Origin: Penium margaritaceum
Lineage: Eukaryota; Streptophyta; Zygnematophyceae; Desmidiales; Peniaceae
DNA: 64,000 nt
NCBI GenBank assembly: GCA_023375785.1
Contig: SZWC01000557.1
Location: forward strand, 91,781-155,780
Direction: 5' to 3'
A program made the translations under genes and the position numbers. Shown piece after piece: positions 49,199-61,966 of this stretch. The notes beneath the pieces were generated by a model, which saw only the letters and a list, made by a program, of their open reading frames with translations, had not been told where the DNA came from and made no database searches. Position 1 is the stretch's first letter, and each line of letters starts with the position of its first letter.

Positions 49199-51034
49199 GA
49201 CCCATGCTGACCAGATGAAAGGCACGCTTCTCTCAACTATGGTACGCTCTCTCCGGGTGTGCACGCCGGCTCTATCACCTCCATCAGCTCCATCAGCTTC
49301 ATCAGCTCCAATGTCTTCGTCTACACTCAGCACATAAAAACCAAGGAGAAGCTCTGCCCTTGGAGGCACGACCCTTGTGTCCCAACCAAGACAAGCTTTG
49401 CCCTTGGTGGCAAGACCCTAAGTGTGTAAGTGTAGATATCTTCTCTATGTGCAGGTGAACATCGGCTGGAGGGATAAGCAACAGATCTTCATCCTTAAAC
49501 CGGTAGCAGAAATCAGCTAACATCAGCGTACATTGGCCTCAACGCAGCAGAGACGTGGGAAGCAGATAAGGGAAACAAAAATGGTTGACCAATCAGGAGG
49601 AGTGGGGATTGCCGCACGGCAGTCCTCAAACTCAACAGTGGCTACCACACGGTAGACCACTGGAGCAATTGTGAGTGCTACGTCACAACTACAAGGTCTT
49701 GGACCCTTGGGAGGAATCCCCATTTTCGAGGGGATTGACTTCCCACGTTGGAGATGGCAATTTGAGTTGGTGATGAAAATGCATGGCTTCGTCAAGCAAC
49801 TGAAGTGAGAGGAGCAGGTTCCCATGGAAGGCACATCCGAGCATGAGGTATTGATGGATCGAAATGATATTGTAATGTCATTTCTCAGCAATGTGATAGC
49901 CAAGAAATATGTTCCCACCATTGCCGGGTATAGGCTCGCTTCTGAAGCTTACAACAAGCTCAAGCGGGTACACCAATCCACCTCCCTTGCAAACGGATTA
50001 TTCATCCTACAATGGCTAATCAGCATGCGGGTGAATAAGGGCAAATCAATCCCTGATTTCCTACAAGAGGTTGAAGAAATCTTTGGCGTAGCTTGCCAGA
50101 TGAACTGGGACCTTGATGAAAACATGCAAGCCATGATCCTCCTCATGGCGCAACGGAAGAGCTGGAGCCCAATGATCACCGTCATGGGCAGCTCGAAAAA
50201 GGATGACTTGACGTACACGGTAGTGTCCGAGTACGTGCAAAACAAGGCCATGCGCCGCAACGGAAGTAAGGCTAACTTCTCAGCCTATGCCAAATGCTAC
50301 GGTGGCCGCGGGAGTACAGGGTCAGCCTCTGGTAAAAAAGGCTACAGCGGAAGCGATGGCGGCGGAGGAAACAATGGCCGCAAGGCTCCCAAGTGACATG
50401 GTAACTGCCGCAACTGCGGCAAACCTGGGCACTGGGCAAGAGAGTGCAAGTTGCCAAAGAAGGAAGACGGCGGAAGCAATGGGAACAAAGGCAGCAAAAA
50501 AGGTGGAAAAGAAGCCACCAACATGATGGCACAAAGCACGCCTCCAGCAAGAGGAGTGGCGCTGCTCAGGCCAGGACCCTTTGGGCTTGACTCCGACACC
50601 GGTCATCACTGTAGCAATGACCAGGCTGGATTTCTCTCCATTGGCCCCACCAATCGGCGGTTCAGATGCGCAAACAATAGCGTCGTAAACGCAAATGGCG
50701 TGGGCGACAAGCTGGTGAGCATCAGCCTCAATGGTGCACAGAAGGATATACGGCTACGTGACGTGATCTACATGTCCTCTTTTGCGGCAAACCTTCTGTC
50801 CATGTAAAAAACAACGGACAACGACATGACTGTGTTGCTCACGCAAACAAAGGCGATCATCACCAGGAACGAGGACATCAAGGTCCTCTACGCAAACAAA
50901 TATCTTGTGCCACAGGTTCCACGGGTTGACGGACTTTATGTACTACAGACAAAGCCAACAAAGAGCTCAGAAAACGAGGGTCATGTGGGTGCAGCGAAGG
51001 CAGTGGTCTCAACAGCGACACAAATGAGCTCACC
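49199..51034 (+). mobile_element. Divergent family B lineage: leader, gag, protease
   Basis: The leader (49199-49580) holds CATCAGCTC-type short repeats. Gag begins near 49581 and is legible through about 50530. Signals are FPRWRWQFELVMKM, a central segment with NLFILQW-like and NMQAMILLMAQRKSW, a glycine-rich stretch, and a complete CCHC knuckle CRNCGKPGHWAREC at 50406-50447. Protease-side sequence follows (LDSDTGHHCSND near 50590, VIYMSSFAANLLSM near 50765) and reaches VPRVDGLYVLQTKP near 50920. It has few breaks (about four). It ends at 51034, where the duplicated block begins. Confidence 0.9.
49201..49215 (+). promoter_or_regulatory. Primer-binding site of the divergent B element
   Basis: TGGTTATGGACCCAT, 12 of 15 positions equal to the exact family B site, two bases after the LTR edge. 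Confidence 0.7.
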
Positions 51035-52925
51035 GGGTTTTGTTTTCTCTTGTCAAAATGGTAGTTTGATATTGCCACGAGGGTGCTTGACAACTTGAAG
51101 ATGTTTGTTGGAGACGATGTTGAACATGAAAAAAGAGATGTTGCATATGAAGCATGGAGTGTGAAAATGACATGGCGCTTTGGATTCTTGTGTCATAAGT
51201 GCATGAGACATAACATGTCCATCTCCAAAGTATCACACATGCATCAAAGGCTTTTGAGAAGCTTGCACGTGTCCACCAATCAACGACTATTCCAAATGGC
51301 CTCCTCATCCTTGAAAAGTTGATTTTGATGAGGATGAGCAAGGGAGAGTAGAGTTTTGAATTTGCATTGCAGTTTGATGGACTAGTGCAATAAGTGACCC
51401 AAATGAAATAGGAAATTGACACCAACATGCAGGCCATGATCCTCCTCGTGGCAGTACCTGAAAACTGGGGTCCTCTGATCACCGTCTTTGGCGGTTGGAA
51501 GGAAGAGGATTTTACGTATAAGGTAGTGTCCGAGTATGTGCGCAACCAAGCCATGCGTCGCTGCGGTAGTGAGGCTAACATTTCAGCCTATGCTACATAG
51601 TACGGTGGTCGTGGCAACAACTCCTCTTCTGGTCAGAGCAGCAATGGAAGCGGTGGCCGTGGAGGAAAAGGCAATGGTGGCCGTGGAAAGAGTTCAAAGT
51701 ATCCTGGAAATTTCCATAACTCTGGCAAGCCTAGCCATTTGGCACGGGAGTGTAGGGCTACAGAGAAGGAAGACAAAGCTCATGGTGGTAGATATGAGGT
51801 CAATGGAAATGATAAGAAGTAGTTGACAATCATGATGGGTGAGAGCGTGCCGCCAACCAAGGGAGCGGCAGTGCTCAAGCGTCAAGCCTACGAGCTAGAC
51901 TCTGGCATGAACCACCACTCTTCAAGGAAGAAGGATGGGTTCATGTCCATAGGGGACACTGAACGTCACTTCAGGTGCGCCAATGGCAGCCTTGTCCATG
52001 CGCAAAGCGAAAGAGATAAGTTAATTAGCATGAAAGTTAATGGTGCTAAAAAAACTTGAAGCTAGAGAACTTTGTCTCCATGTTGTCTTTTGCGGCAAAT
52101 ATCTTGTCAGTGTCCAAAACCACGGACCATGACATGACGGTCATCTTCACGGAGGAGGAGGCCGTGATTGTCAAGAGCAAGGACATCAAGATCTCCTATC
52201 CCAATGAGAGTCTTGTCGCTCAATTCCCATGAGTAAATGGGCTATACGTGCTGCAACCAACCCCCTTAAGAGTACAAATGAGGGATATGCGCCGGTTGAA
52301 GAGCCTTTGTTTCCGAAGCCTCATGTTGCACTATAGGCCCTTACCATGGCGGCCATCTCTACCGACACAGATGCCAAGTTGTGGCATAGGCAGTTTTGCA
52401 ATGTGGTTGACAGCACACAGCAACCTATGTAGCAACGCAAAGTGGTTCATGGGCGCGAGGGATGCAAGGCCAAGGATGAGGGAAAGTGCAAGAAGGTGTG
52501 TGATCCATGCCTCCAAGGAAAGGCAAAGAGAAAGCCGTTTGACCGTAATGGACCTGATTCTGTTTAACATCTGTAGACCATTATGCACGCCTTTGAATAG
52601 CGGCACTAAGTTTTTCTAGACCACAGTCACAAGATATGGATCTACTTCCTCAACACAAAGGGAGAGGTCAAGGTAAAGGTGCATGAGTTTCTTCCCATGG
52701 TAGAGCAATAGAGAAGTGAGAGGGTCAAGGCACTGCGCATAGACAACGGTGGTGAGTAGGAGGCGTGCAAAGGCTGGTACAGCCAACACGACATCAACCA
52801 CCAGACCACCACACCTTACACCCCCCAGAGTAATGGCATTGCCGAGTGGATGAACTAGACTATCCTTGGCATGACACGAAGCATGCTCTTTAATGCTAAA
52901 CTCCCACCTCGCTTCTTGGGCTTCT
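51035..52925 (+). mobile_element. Family B gag to integrase (copy 2 of 32398-34289)
   Basis: Gag (from within its N-terminal part to about 51825), protease, GAG-pre-integrase and integrase in the same order as copy 1, with nearly all the same decay. Only scattered single-base differences separate the two. It is an old fossil with a recent duplication. Confidence 0.9.
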
Positions 52926-53230
52926 CAGGTCTATCACCTTTTTGGATATTTCTCCCACCAGGTCTTGACCGTGGACCTCTCATCTTTTTCTTTTCATAGG
53001 CTAAGACATGGAGCGATCCCCCGTGGTCACCTTTGTTCCGGCGGTCTATGATCTTGCCAACTTCGAAAATTCATATCTCCAAATTGGAATCTTTGATCGG
53101 CATGAAACTTAGACCATAGACATTTTTCTACCTTATCTTTTATATGACAAATTCGGATTGACTATCGGAGCAGGCATTAGGTAGTTTATTAGAAATTCCT
53201 TCTGTGGACATAGAAACTGAGCCGCATGGC
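52926..53230 (-). repeat. Family D LTR fragment (copy 2)
   Basis: Counterpart of 34290-34594, with the same borders against integrase and B LTR sequence. Confidence 0.75.
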
Positions 53231-53725
53231 TCCCTTCCCAGCAATAGGAAGTTTCTAAGAAACATCTTTGAACATTCCAAGGTCCTTCCTGGTGGCTTGC
53301 GCCATTTGGAAATCCCAACGAGCATCATGTAGGCAAGGGGGATGATGCGATCCAGATTGCCCCCAAAGTGGCTCATCCAAGTTGCCACTTCATGCGGAGG
53401 CTAGAGGATAGCTCTATGACTATAAGAACATGTTAGTTGGGGATCATTGAGTACAGTTTGTACCTTTAAGAATCCTAACAGTGTTGTCCACCAGAGGAAA
53501 ACACTATAGAAGCATTGGTTTGTCCAAGCTTTTGGAGTTTGCTCCTTGCGTGAAAGTGACCATGTGTTAAGGACACGGTGCAAATAAGTGATTCCTATGA
53601 ACTGCTCAGTGTGGAACCTTGGCTCGGGAGGTGATATCATCTTTTGGTTACAATACCAAGAGCCATCGACAGGAACCATTGTGTCAGAACCCATTTTCTA
53701 GACAGTCGCCTCAAGCAAGTTGACA
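53231..53725 (+). repeat. Family B LTR part (copy 2)
   Basis: Counterpart of 34595-35089; ends AGTTGACA at 53725, with a decayed primer site at 53728-53742. Confidence 0.85.
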
Positions 53726-54537
53726 AAGAAATATGGGCCCAAACTGACTATTTGTAAGGCACACTTTTACACACTCTATTGCCCTCTTTGTTTTGCAGCC
53801 TTCATCAGCTCCATCTGCTCCAATTACTCCATCAACTCCAATGGTCATTGGTGGCACTTAGAAAATAATGTCCAAGGATAAGCTCTGCCCTTGGAGGTAC
53901 GAGCCTTCTGTCCTAACAAGGATAAGTTCTGCCCTTGGAGGCATGACCCTGGGTTTGCTAGNNNNNNNNNNNNNNNNNNNNNNNNNNNNNNNNNNNNNNN
54001 NNNNNNNNNNNNNNNNNNNNNNNNNNNNNNNNNNNNNNNNNNNNNNNNNNNNNNNNNNNNNNNNNNNNNNNNNNNNNNNNNNNNNNNNNNNNNNNNNNNN
54101 NNNNNNNNNNNNNNNNNNNNNNNNNNNNNNNNNNNNNNNNNNNNNNNNNNNNNNNNNNNNNNNNNNNNNNNNNNNNNNNNNNNNNNNNNNNNNNNGCAAC
54201 GACACTTGCAAATTCCCTCTTCATCCTTCAAGAGTTGTTCGATGAGGGCGAGGGAGGGAAGGTCGATTCCGGACTTCCCGTTGCAAATTGAAGGACTCAT
54301 GCAAAAAGTGACCAAAATGATATGGGAAATCAATACCAACATGCAAGCCATGATCCTTCTCATAGCGCTATGTGAAAGCTAGTGTCATGTGGGACCATCT
54401 TTGCCAGTTGGAAGAGGAGGATTTGACATACAAGGCAATGTCTCAGTACGTGCACAACGAGGCCATGGGTTGCAGCGGTAGTGAGGCTAACATTCCAGTG
54501 TATGCTACATAGTACGGTGGTCATGGCAGCAATTCCT
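53726..54537 (+). mobile_element. Family B leader and gag remnant with gap (copy 2)
   Basis: Counterpart of 35090-35952. The leader repeats (53869-53950) are present, then the N run, then gag sequence from 54196. The gap hides what in copy 1 is 285 bp and includes the single-N join there. Confidence 0.8.
53962..54195. other. 234-base N run
   Basis: An assembly gap inside copy 2. The matching stretch of copy 1 (35326-35610) is 285 bp, so the gap length is either an estimate or the copies differ. Confidence 0.98.
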
Positions 54538-54701
54538 GGTCACTAAGGACACAGTCCAAGGAAGTCGTTCCTATGAATTTCTCACAGTGGCATCTTGGCT
54601 CTGAAAGTGATACCATCGCTTGGTTGGTATACCAAGAGCGGTCAGCAGGAACCATTATGTTGAAACCCGTTTTCTATAATTTTGCCATAGGCAGGCTGAC
54701 T
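54538..54701 (+). repeat. Family B U5 end (copy 2)
   Basis: Counterpart of 35953-36116, ending GGCTGACT against minus-strand family B sequence. Confidence 0.75.
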
Positions 54702-57700
54702 AACTGGAGTCCAATGTGTCTTTTTCTCTATATATAGCGCATGATGGCCTTAATTGCTTGCCAATACTGTGGCCTTGGATTGGCGACAAACCTGCTCACT
54801 TGTCCCAGAGCATATCACATGTCTGGGCATTTTTGTACCATGGCATACACGAGGCTACCAAAAACAGACTTGAAGAGGAATATTCTCCATGTCACGTCGT
54901 TTTGCTCCCATGCTCGGGCTCATGGAGGAGGATAGCTTGATGTCTGTTGTTATGGTTGTGCTGATGGGCTTGTAGTCCTCCATGTTGTAAGGCTTGAGGA
55001 ACTCCATGATGTACTTGGTCTGGTTCAGTTCGATTGCGGTGGACGGCTCCGGATAGCCATTCAAGTTCATAATTCAAGGAGACCCATGTCCTTCATCTTG
55101 AACTTGTTAGTGAGATATGTCTTTTGCGTGCTCAACTACTCCATACACAACAAGCAAATAATCAAAACATCCACGTATAGTGCAACCAGAATCAATCGTT
55201 GCTCATCCTCCCGCACATAGACACTAGGGTCATTCTTGCCCTGCGTGAAGGTCAGCCCGACCACAAAGCTGTCCATCTCTTTGTACTACATCATCGGGGC
55301 CTGTTTCAACCCAAAGATTGCTTTGACCAGTTTACAAACCTTGCCTTCTTGAGCTTTCACTCCCTCAGGCACTTCCACTAGAACTTCTTTATCTCGCCTT
55401 CCATAGAGGAAAGCTGTTTCGATGTCCATGTAGTGGGCCTCTACATTAGTTGTAGCAGCGATGCCCACTATGGATCTTATGGAGGCAAAATTGAAAACAA
55501 GCGCAAAGGTCTCTTTGTAATCGGAGCCTCATAAGATTTCCAATTACTTGGTCCATCAGTCTGTACACCTTGTGTGCAGTGTTGTATCTAACAATTACAC
55601 ATTTACGAGCGCGTGTATCCTGCATGCTAGTTCCTTCTTCTACTTGGACCTTTTCCCAGTCTGTTCAACCAACGACCCTCAAGTGTGAGGCATATGGAAT
55701 TTTCCCTGACCAAGCCTCCTCTAGCGTCCTGAGCTGGGTCCCTTTCTCCTTTTCACCACACCGTCCAAGCGCGGTTGCCGGCATGGGATTCACAATGCAG
55801 CAAGCAATTCTTGCAACTTCATCCCAAAAGGGGGGTGGGAATTCAGTTTCAAACAGCATGCTTTCTGTCATGCCGAGGATATTCTGCTTCATGCGCTCGG
55901 CAATGCCACTTGTCTGAGGGGTGTAAGGCGTGGTGGTCTGGTGGTTGATGCCGTGTTGGCTCAACCAGCCTTTGCACACCTCGTACCCACCACCGTTGTC
56001 CATGTGGAGTGCCTTGACATTCTTGACTGTTTGCCGCTCTACCATCGCAACAAACTCTTGCAGTTTCTCCTTAACCTCTTCCTTTTTTTAAGAAAGTAGA
56101 TCCACACATTGCGACTGTGATCATTGACGAAGACCAAGAAACAATTGCCACCACCGTTTGAAAGAGTGCAAAATGGGCCACACACATGAGGTTAAATCAT
56201 GTCCAAGATTCCTGCTGCACATTATCCATTACGCTCAAAGGGCTTTCTGTTTGCCTTGCCTTGGAGGCATGGCTCACATAGCTTCTTACACTTTTTGTCA
56301 TCCTTGGACTTGCATCCCTTTATCCCATGACCACTTTGTGCTGCTGAATAGTTTGCAGTGTGTTGTCGACCACATGGCCAAAACCGCCTGTGCCACAGCT
56401 GACCATTTGTGTCAGTGCATGTGGCCGCCATGGTGATGGCCTGTGGTGCAACATCAGGCTTTTGAAACATAGGCTCTTCAAGAGCCGCATATCCCATATT
56501 TTTACTCTCAATGGGCTTGGTCTCTAGCACGTAGACCCCACAAACTATTGGGACCTGTGGGACAATATTCTCTTTGTGTCATTCTTGACAATCACTGCCT
56601 TCTCCTCCGTGAAGACGACCGTCGTGTTGTAGTGCGTGATCCTGGACACTAACAAGATGTTTTCTACAAAACAGAACATGAAGACGACGTTCACTAGCTT
56701 GAAGTGTTCCTCAGCACCATTCATGTTGATGCTGATTAACTTATCTCTCTCGCCTTGCGCATGGACAAGACTGTTGTTGGCTCATCTGAAGCGACAATTA
56801 GTGTCCTAAGTGGAGATGAACCCACCCTTCTCCCTTTCAGAGTGGTGGTTTATGCTAAAGTTAAGCCCATAGGCCCCACGCTTGAGTAGTGCCGCTCCCT
56901 TGGTTGCCGGCAGGCTCTCAGCCATCATGTTCGTCAATTCCTCCTTACCCTCTCCGTTTCCCTCATATCTACTACCATGATCTCTGTCTTTCTTCTTGGG
57001 AGCTATGCACTCCTGTGCCCAATGCCGAGGCTTGCCACATTTATGGCACTTTCCAAGATACTTTGAACCCTTTCCACCGCCACCATTGTCTTTTTCTCCA
57101 CTGGACCACTTCCCATAGCGCTGTGACCAGAAGAGGGATTTTTGCCACAACGGTGGTAGTGTGCAGCATCAGCTGAAACATTAGGCTCACTACCGCTTCG
57201 AAGCATGGCTTCGTTGCGCATGTACTCATACACTGCCTATTACATTAAACCCTCCTCCTTCCCACCGCCAAAGACGCTGGTCAGAGGACCCCAGCTTTTA
57301 GGTAGCGTCTCCATGTTGGTATTGATTTCCTGGTTTATTTGGGTCACTTGTTGCAACAGTCTTTCAAATTGTAAGAGGAAGTCTAGAGTTGACTCTCCCT
57401 TGCTCACCCTCATCAAAATGAGCTGTTGAAGGATGAAGAGGAAATTTGTGAGAGCTGGTGATTGGTGAATACGTGTAGGCTTTTCATGAGCCTTTGATAC
57501 ATCTATGATACCTTGGAGGTGGAGACGGTCGGACCCAAACACTCATGTCACAATAATTGCATGCGCCATGTCATTTTCAGCACTCCAAGCTTCATATCCA
57601 GCGTTTGTTTTTGAAGGTTCAACCTCTTTTCCAAGTAATATCTTCAAATAGCAACGCATCATCATGACAATCTTAAATGGCCATTTTGGCTAGGGAGAAT

Positions 57701-57722
57701 CTATCCCCGTTAACTTTGACAT
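54702..57722 (-). mobile_element. Family B gag to RT, minus strand (copy 2)
   Basis: Counterpart of 36117-39139. RT, integrase, GAG-pre-integrase, protease and gag (knuckle KCHKCGKPRHWAQEC near 57035) are in the same order. Here gag sequence abuts family D sequence at about 57722, whereas copy 1 has a leader, primer site and full LTR beyond gag. It is old, with many breaks. Confidence 0.9.
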
Positions 57723-60307
57723 CCTCTCCAAGTTTGAGCAGCAGTTGTACATCGGGAATTTTGAGAGGAAGTAGCATCGGGAGGCGTTTTTGGGAGTAGG
57801 AGAGCACGCAAAAGAGGTGTTGGAGTTGGTCTATATAGATGTGTGTGGCCCGATGGAATCCTAGATCATTTGAGGCTCTAGGTATTTTCTCACATTCATT
57901 GATGATTTCACCTGATACACTATTGTGTATTACCTTTCTTCCAAGGACCAGTGTTTTCTCAGGTCCAACGAGTTCAAGGCAATGGTGGAAAACAAGACCG
58001 GAAAAAACTAAAGGTGTTCCGCAGGGACTACGGTTGCCAATACGTGAATAACGATGTCCAAACATACCGCGCAACAGCTGGCATCAAGGCCTAGTGCACC
58101 ACACAATACTTGTCGTAGCGCAGCTGCGTAGCACAACGCGTCAACTACACCATCGTTTGGTCAACACCCTCCATACTTCACGCGGCTTGGCTCACTTGCA
58201 TTTTTTGGGCCGAAGTAGTGAGCATTGTGGTGTACATCAATCAATGCATTGGTCCACATGACGCTGTACGATGCATGGTTTGGCATGAAGTCGAGTGTGG
58301 GCCACATTCGTACATTTGACAGCTTAACGCACGTGCACATTCCAAAGAAGAAGCCACCAAAATGGGACGTGAAGAGCGCACAGATACTGATGATCAGCTA
58401 TGAGGTGGCAAGGAAGGCCTATTCTTTGTACGAGACGGATACCAGCCACGTCATCAAATACAGGAATGACATATTCAACAAGAGCAACTTCATCTGCACT
58501 AACATTGTTTGTCCGGAAGCCAAACACCAGCAACAGACAAGGTGGTAGAAGTAGATATCCTTCATCACCCAGTCTCTCATGACCCTTCCTCTATTGTGAC
58601 TATGGGAGAACCACTCCACTCTTCGATGTATGATGGAGCGGATACAACAAGCTCAACGCTAGAAGCATAAGAAGGAGATGCATCACCACCAGCAGTAATA
58701 GTTGTACCTACAGCACCGCGACGGCCACCTAACAACACTCCAGCACCAAGCCGCACGTACCCTCTCAAAATGCGTTGCAAGCCTGGCAAGCGCGAGCACT
58801 TCAAGATGTTGCAAAAACCAGACAAAATGAACATTGCAGTTGCAGTACACTCTAATGAGCCGACGTTGTAGAAGGAGGTCATGGCTGCACCAGAAGTAGT
58901 AGATTGGCTGGAAACTATGCAGCGGGACATATAGTCACAACTCAACAATGGTACGCGGAAGCACACTAAGCTTCCACCAATGAATCCAGCGTTTAAGAAG
59001 AAGAGGGGAGCAGACGGTAACCTCGAAAAGTACATGGCAAGGTTTGTCCCCAATGGCTGCTCGCAGAATAAGGATAGCAACTACACCAAAACATTTGCTC
59101 CTAATGCAATGTTTGCCTCTATGCGCACATCTCCTCTCTTACGTAGCAACTCAGGATTTCGAGATCCGCCACATGGTTGTTAAGCTAAATTTTGAAAAAT
59201 GAATTGAATGAGGAGATGTACATGGAGCAACTAGAGGAATTCGTCATGGATGGCCAGGAGCACCTTGTTTCCAATTTGCAAAAATCATTGTACAACCTCA
59301 AGCAAGTGTCGCGTGCTTGGAGCCTGAAGCTAGATGCGGCACTTTAGTGCATGGACTTTGATCACAATGAGTGTGACTATAGCATCTATCAATGGCTCTA
59401 TGATCACAAGGTACTCATCATTATCGTGTATGTAGATGCTCTTCTTTTCAATAGCATGGTCGCACTCAAGGAATCAAAGGAGGCTAGGCAGGAGCGCTTC
59501 CAGATGTCCGATATTGGGGAAGTGTCATGTATCCTTGACATATGAATCACATGTAATCGCAAATCATGCTCTCTCTCTCTCTCTCTCTCTCTCTGTTGAC
59601 CAAGTCGTTGTGTCAAGGATATTTTGCAGCAGTTGGCATGGTAGAGGGTAAACCCATGAATACGCCGTTGGATGCGTGGCAGTACCTTGTAAGTTTCAAT
59701 GGAGAGGCGGATGCAACTGAGCGGTAGAAGTACCACAGCGCCGTCGGGAGTCTCATGTACCTGATGGTGGCAACAAGGTTGGACCTCGCATAGGCTTTGA
59801 GCACAATGAGCCATCACATGGTTAGTCCAAGACCTGAGCACCAAAAGGCAGCGAAGCAAATTTTCCGCTACCTTGCTTGATCCATCAACACCAGCATCAC
59901 TTTCAACAGAAATGATAATTGAATCACCAGCTCTACACACGCACATCGGGCTTCAAACCCTGAGGAACGCAAGCCCATCTCTAGACATGTGTTCCTCATG
60001 AATGGTGGGACCATCAGCTGGTGTAGCTTGCGATAAGTAGTCGTGGCCACCTCAACCACAAAAGTTGAGTACGTGTCTCTCAGCTTTTGAGTTAAGGAAG
60101 TATCTTTGCTCTTACGTCTCATGGTAAAGATCAGTAGGAGTGCGCCAGTTCATGTTCTTGTCCGCATCAAAAACCTGAGCGCAATCACACTTGCCAAGAA
60201 CATCGAGCATCATGCTTGTACCAAACACGTCAATATTGCATATCATTTCATCAAGCACATGGGATTGCAGTGTGCCATTAAGCTAGAGTTTACTCCAACA
60301 AGCAAAC
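57723..60307 (+). mobile_element. Family D integrase to RNase H (copy 2)
   Basis: Counterpart of 41069-43646. Integrase (about 57745-58215), linker, RT (about 58975-59550) and RNase H (about 59600-60300) are in order. RT signals include FDHNECDYSIYQWLYDHK (59358-59411). It stops at the solo B LTR. It has tens of breaks. Confidence 0.88.
59569..59594 (+). repeat. (CT)13 microsatellite
   Basis: Thirteen CT units at the place where copy 1 has ten (42916-42935). Confidence 0.95.
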
Positions 60308-61125
60308 TGTTGAATTGATGTACTCCTTGTCCATGGCTGACATTTGGACGGGTAAAAGACAAACTATACATGCACTGCTTCCTTGGAGTAAGTCTCCTAA
60401 GTCTGGTCAAGATAGATAAGGCATGCATTGCTCCTTTGGAGCAAGCCGTCTCCGTCTAAACAAGATAGTATAGCCAGCCAACACTGCCTTTAGGATTTAC
60501 TGCCATTTGGTGCTCGCGTCTTGGAGCACCAAAAGGCAATGACCTCCTCGTCAATTGGACATACCACAGTTTGTATGTGGAGCGAAAGGACACTAGGTCA
60601 ATTCCCAGCCTAGTACTCATTTTCTTTGTGACCAAAAGAGGGACAACAAGGTTCCAAGAAACACCTTAGAACATTCCAAATTCCTTCCTTGTGGCTGGTA
60701 CCACTTGGCAGTCAAAAGGAGCGCCATATAGGCAAGGGGATGACGCAGTCAAAATTTCCCTCAAAGTGGCTCATCGAATCGAGCCACTGCACGCCTAAGC
60801 TAGAGGCTCGCTCTATGACTAAAAGAACATGTGAGTTGTTTGTCATTTAGTATAGCTTTTACCTTTTGAGACTTGTAACTGCGTTGTCCACCATTGGTAG
60901 ACACTAAAGAAGCATTGGTTCCTCTATGCCCCAGGAGTTTGCTCCTCGCTCGAAAGTGACCAGGTGCTAAGGACACAGTGCAAGGAAGTGATTCATATGA
61001 CATGCTTTGTGTAAAACCTTGGCTCTAATGGTGATATCATCTCTTGGTTGCAATAGTAAGAGCAGTTGGCAAGCACCATTGTGTTAGATCCCGTTTTCTA
61101 GAATGTCGCCGTAGGGAGGCAGACA
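60308..61125 (+). repeat. Solo family B LTR in family D
   Basis: 818 bp from TGTTGAAT to GGCAGACA, with family D sequence on both sides and no B internal DNA. The flanking 5-mers are CAAAC (60303-60307) and CAAAG (61126-61130), a plausible decayed target-site duplication. It contains an extra hairpin-forming stretch at about 60501-60540. Confidence 0.88.
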
Positions 61126-61966
61126 CAAAGAACTCGCTAGTTTCTACACCAAGCTAGTGACTTCTGAGAAGCAGTAATTATGGAAGAAGGCATCAACTCA
61201 GTCCATTCTATTTGTGGCAAATCGGGAGATTCCTGGGAGAAGGGGCCATCTGGCTCAGTTGTAGGTCCACAAAAGCAAATTCCAAGAAACTGCTAGATGC
61301 CAGCTGTGATCGTAAATCCGACTTCATTATTGAAAAGATAAGGTGGCAAAATGTACAGAACTTAATTTTCAGGCCGATCAAAAAATTGGATTGAGAGTTA
61401 TGAACTTTTGGAATTAGCGGGGTCATCGATGGCCGCTGTCTGGGTGACTATTGGAGATGGCTTTGTGCTTTATCCTGAGAAAACAAAAAGCCAATAGGTC
61501 CAAGGTGAAGACGTGATCGGGGAAATTTCCTCAGAGGTCCTAGAGTCTTGGGTTGCCTTGTCAGAGTTTAGTGACTATAAGAAAGGTAGCTCCCATTATA
61601 TTTTACATGAGGTGAGATCTTTCCATACTAGCCATGGACACATGACGATTCTCCACCAGATTGTGGGTTAGGTGACCACTATTGGTGTACCATGAAAGAA
61701 TTTTCTAGCTGTCTAGGTCATGTGTGAGTAGTTAGCCTGATTGCTAGGCTGATTTACTCTTTGCTGTGAGATTATGGACTCTAGTCTGTGAGCCTTAACC
61801 TCCATGGCTAAGTGGTGTGGCTTGTGAGAGGGCTGATTTGCACAAGCTCTAACTTTATATGTACTCCATCATTTTGAGTGATTCAATAACTATTCTTCTA
61901 TAAAAGTAATTTTCTTTCAGTCCTACTTGTTTGCTGCTCCAATGATCCTACTCTCCTCTAGTTACA
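61126..61966 (+). mobile_element. Family D 3' untranslated part and 3' LTR (copy 2)
   Basis: Counterpart of 44714-45554; the LTR is at 61298-61966. Confidence 0.85.

Larger units (their letters stand above)
32398..51034 (+). repeat. Segmental duplication, copy 1 (18.6 kb if tandem)
   Basis: From 32398 the sequence recurs from 51035 in the same order and orientation. The match is seen directly for 32398-47588. Extension to 51034 is inferred from the tandem geometry, since copy 2 starts exactly at 51035. By-eye differences are about 1-2% in the stretches I compared. The block crosses many element borders, so it is duplication of composite DNA and not separate transpositions. Confidence 0.85.

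Noticed and set aside
53845-54382. Apparent open frames of 80-170 codons on both strands
   Set aside because: They are made of N-run placeholders and carry no coding signal.
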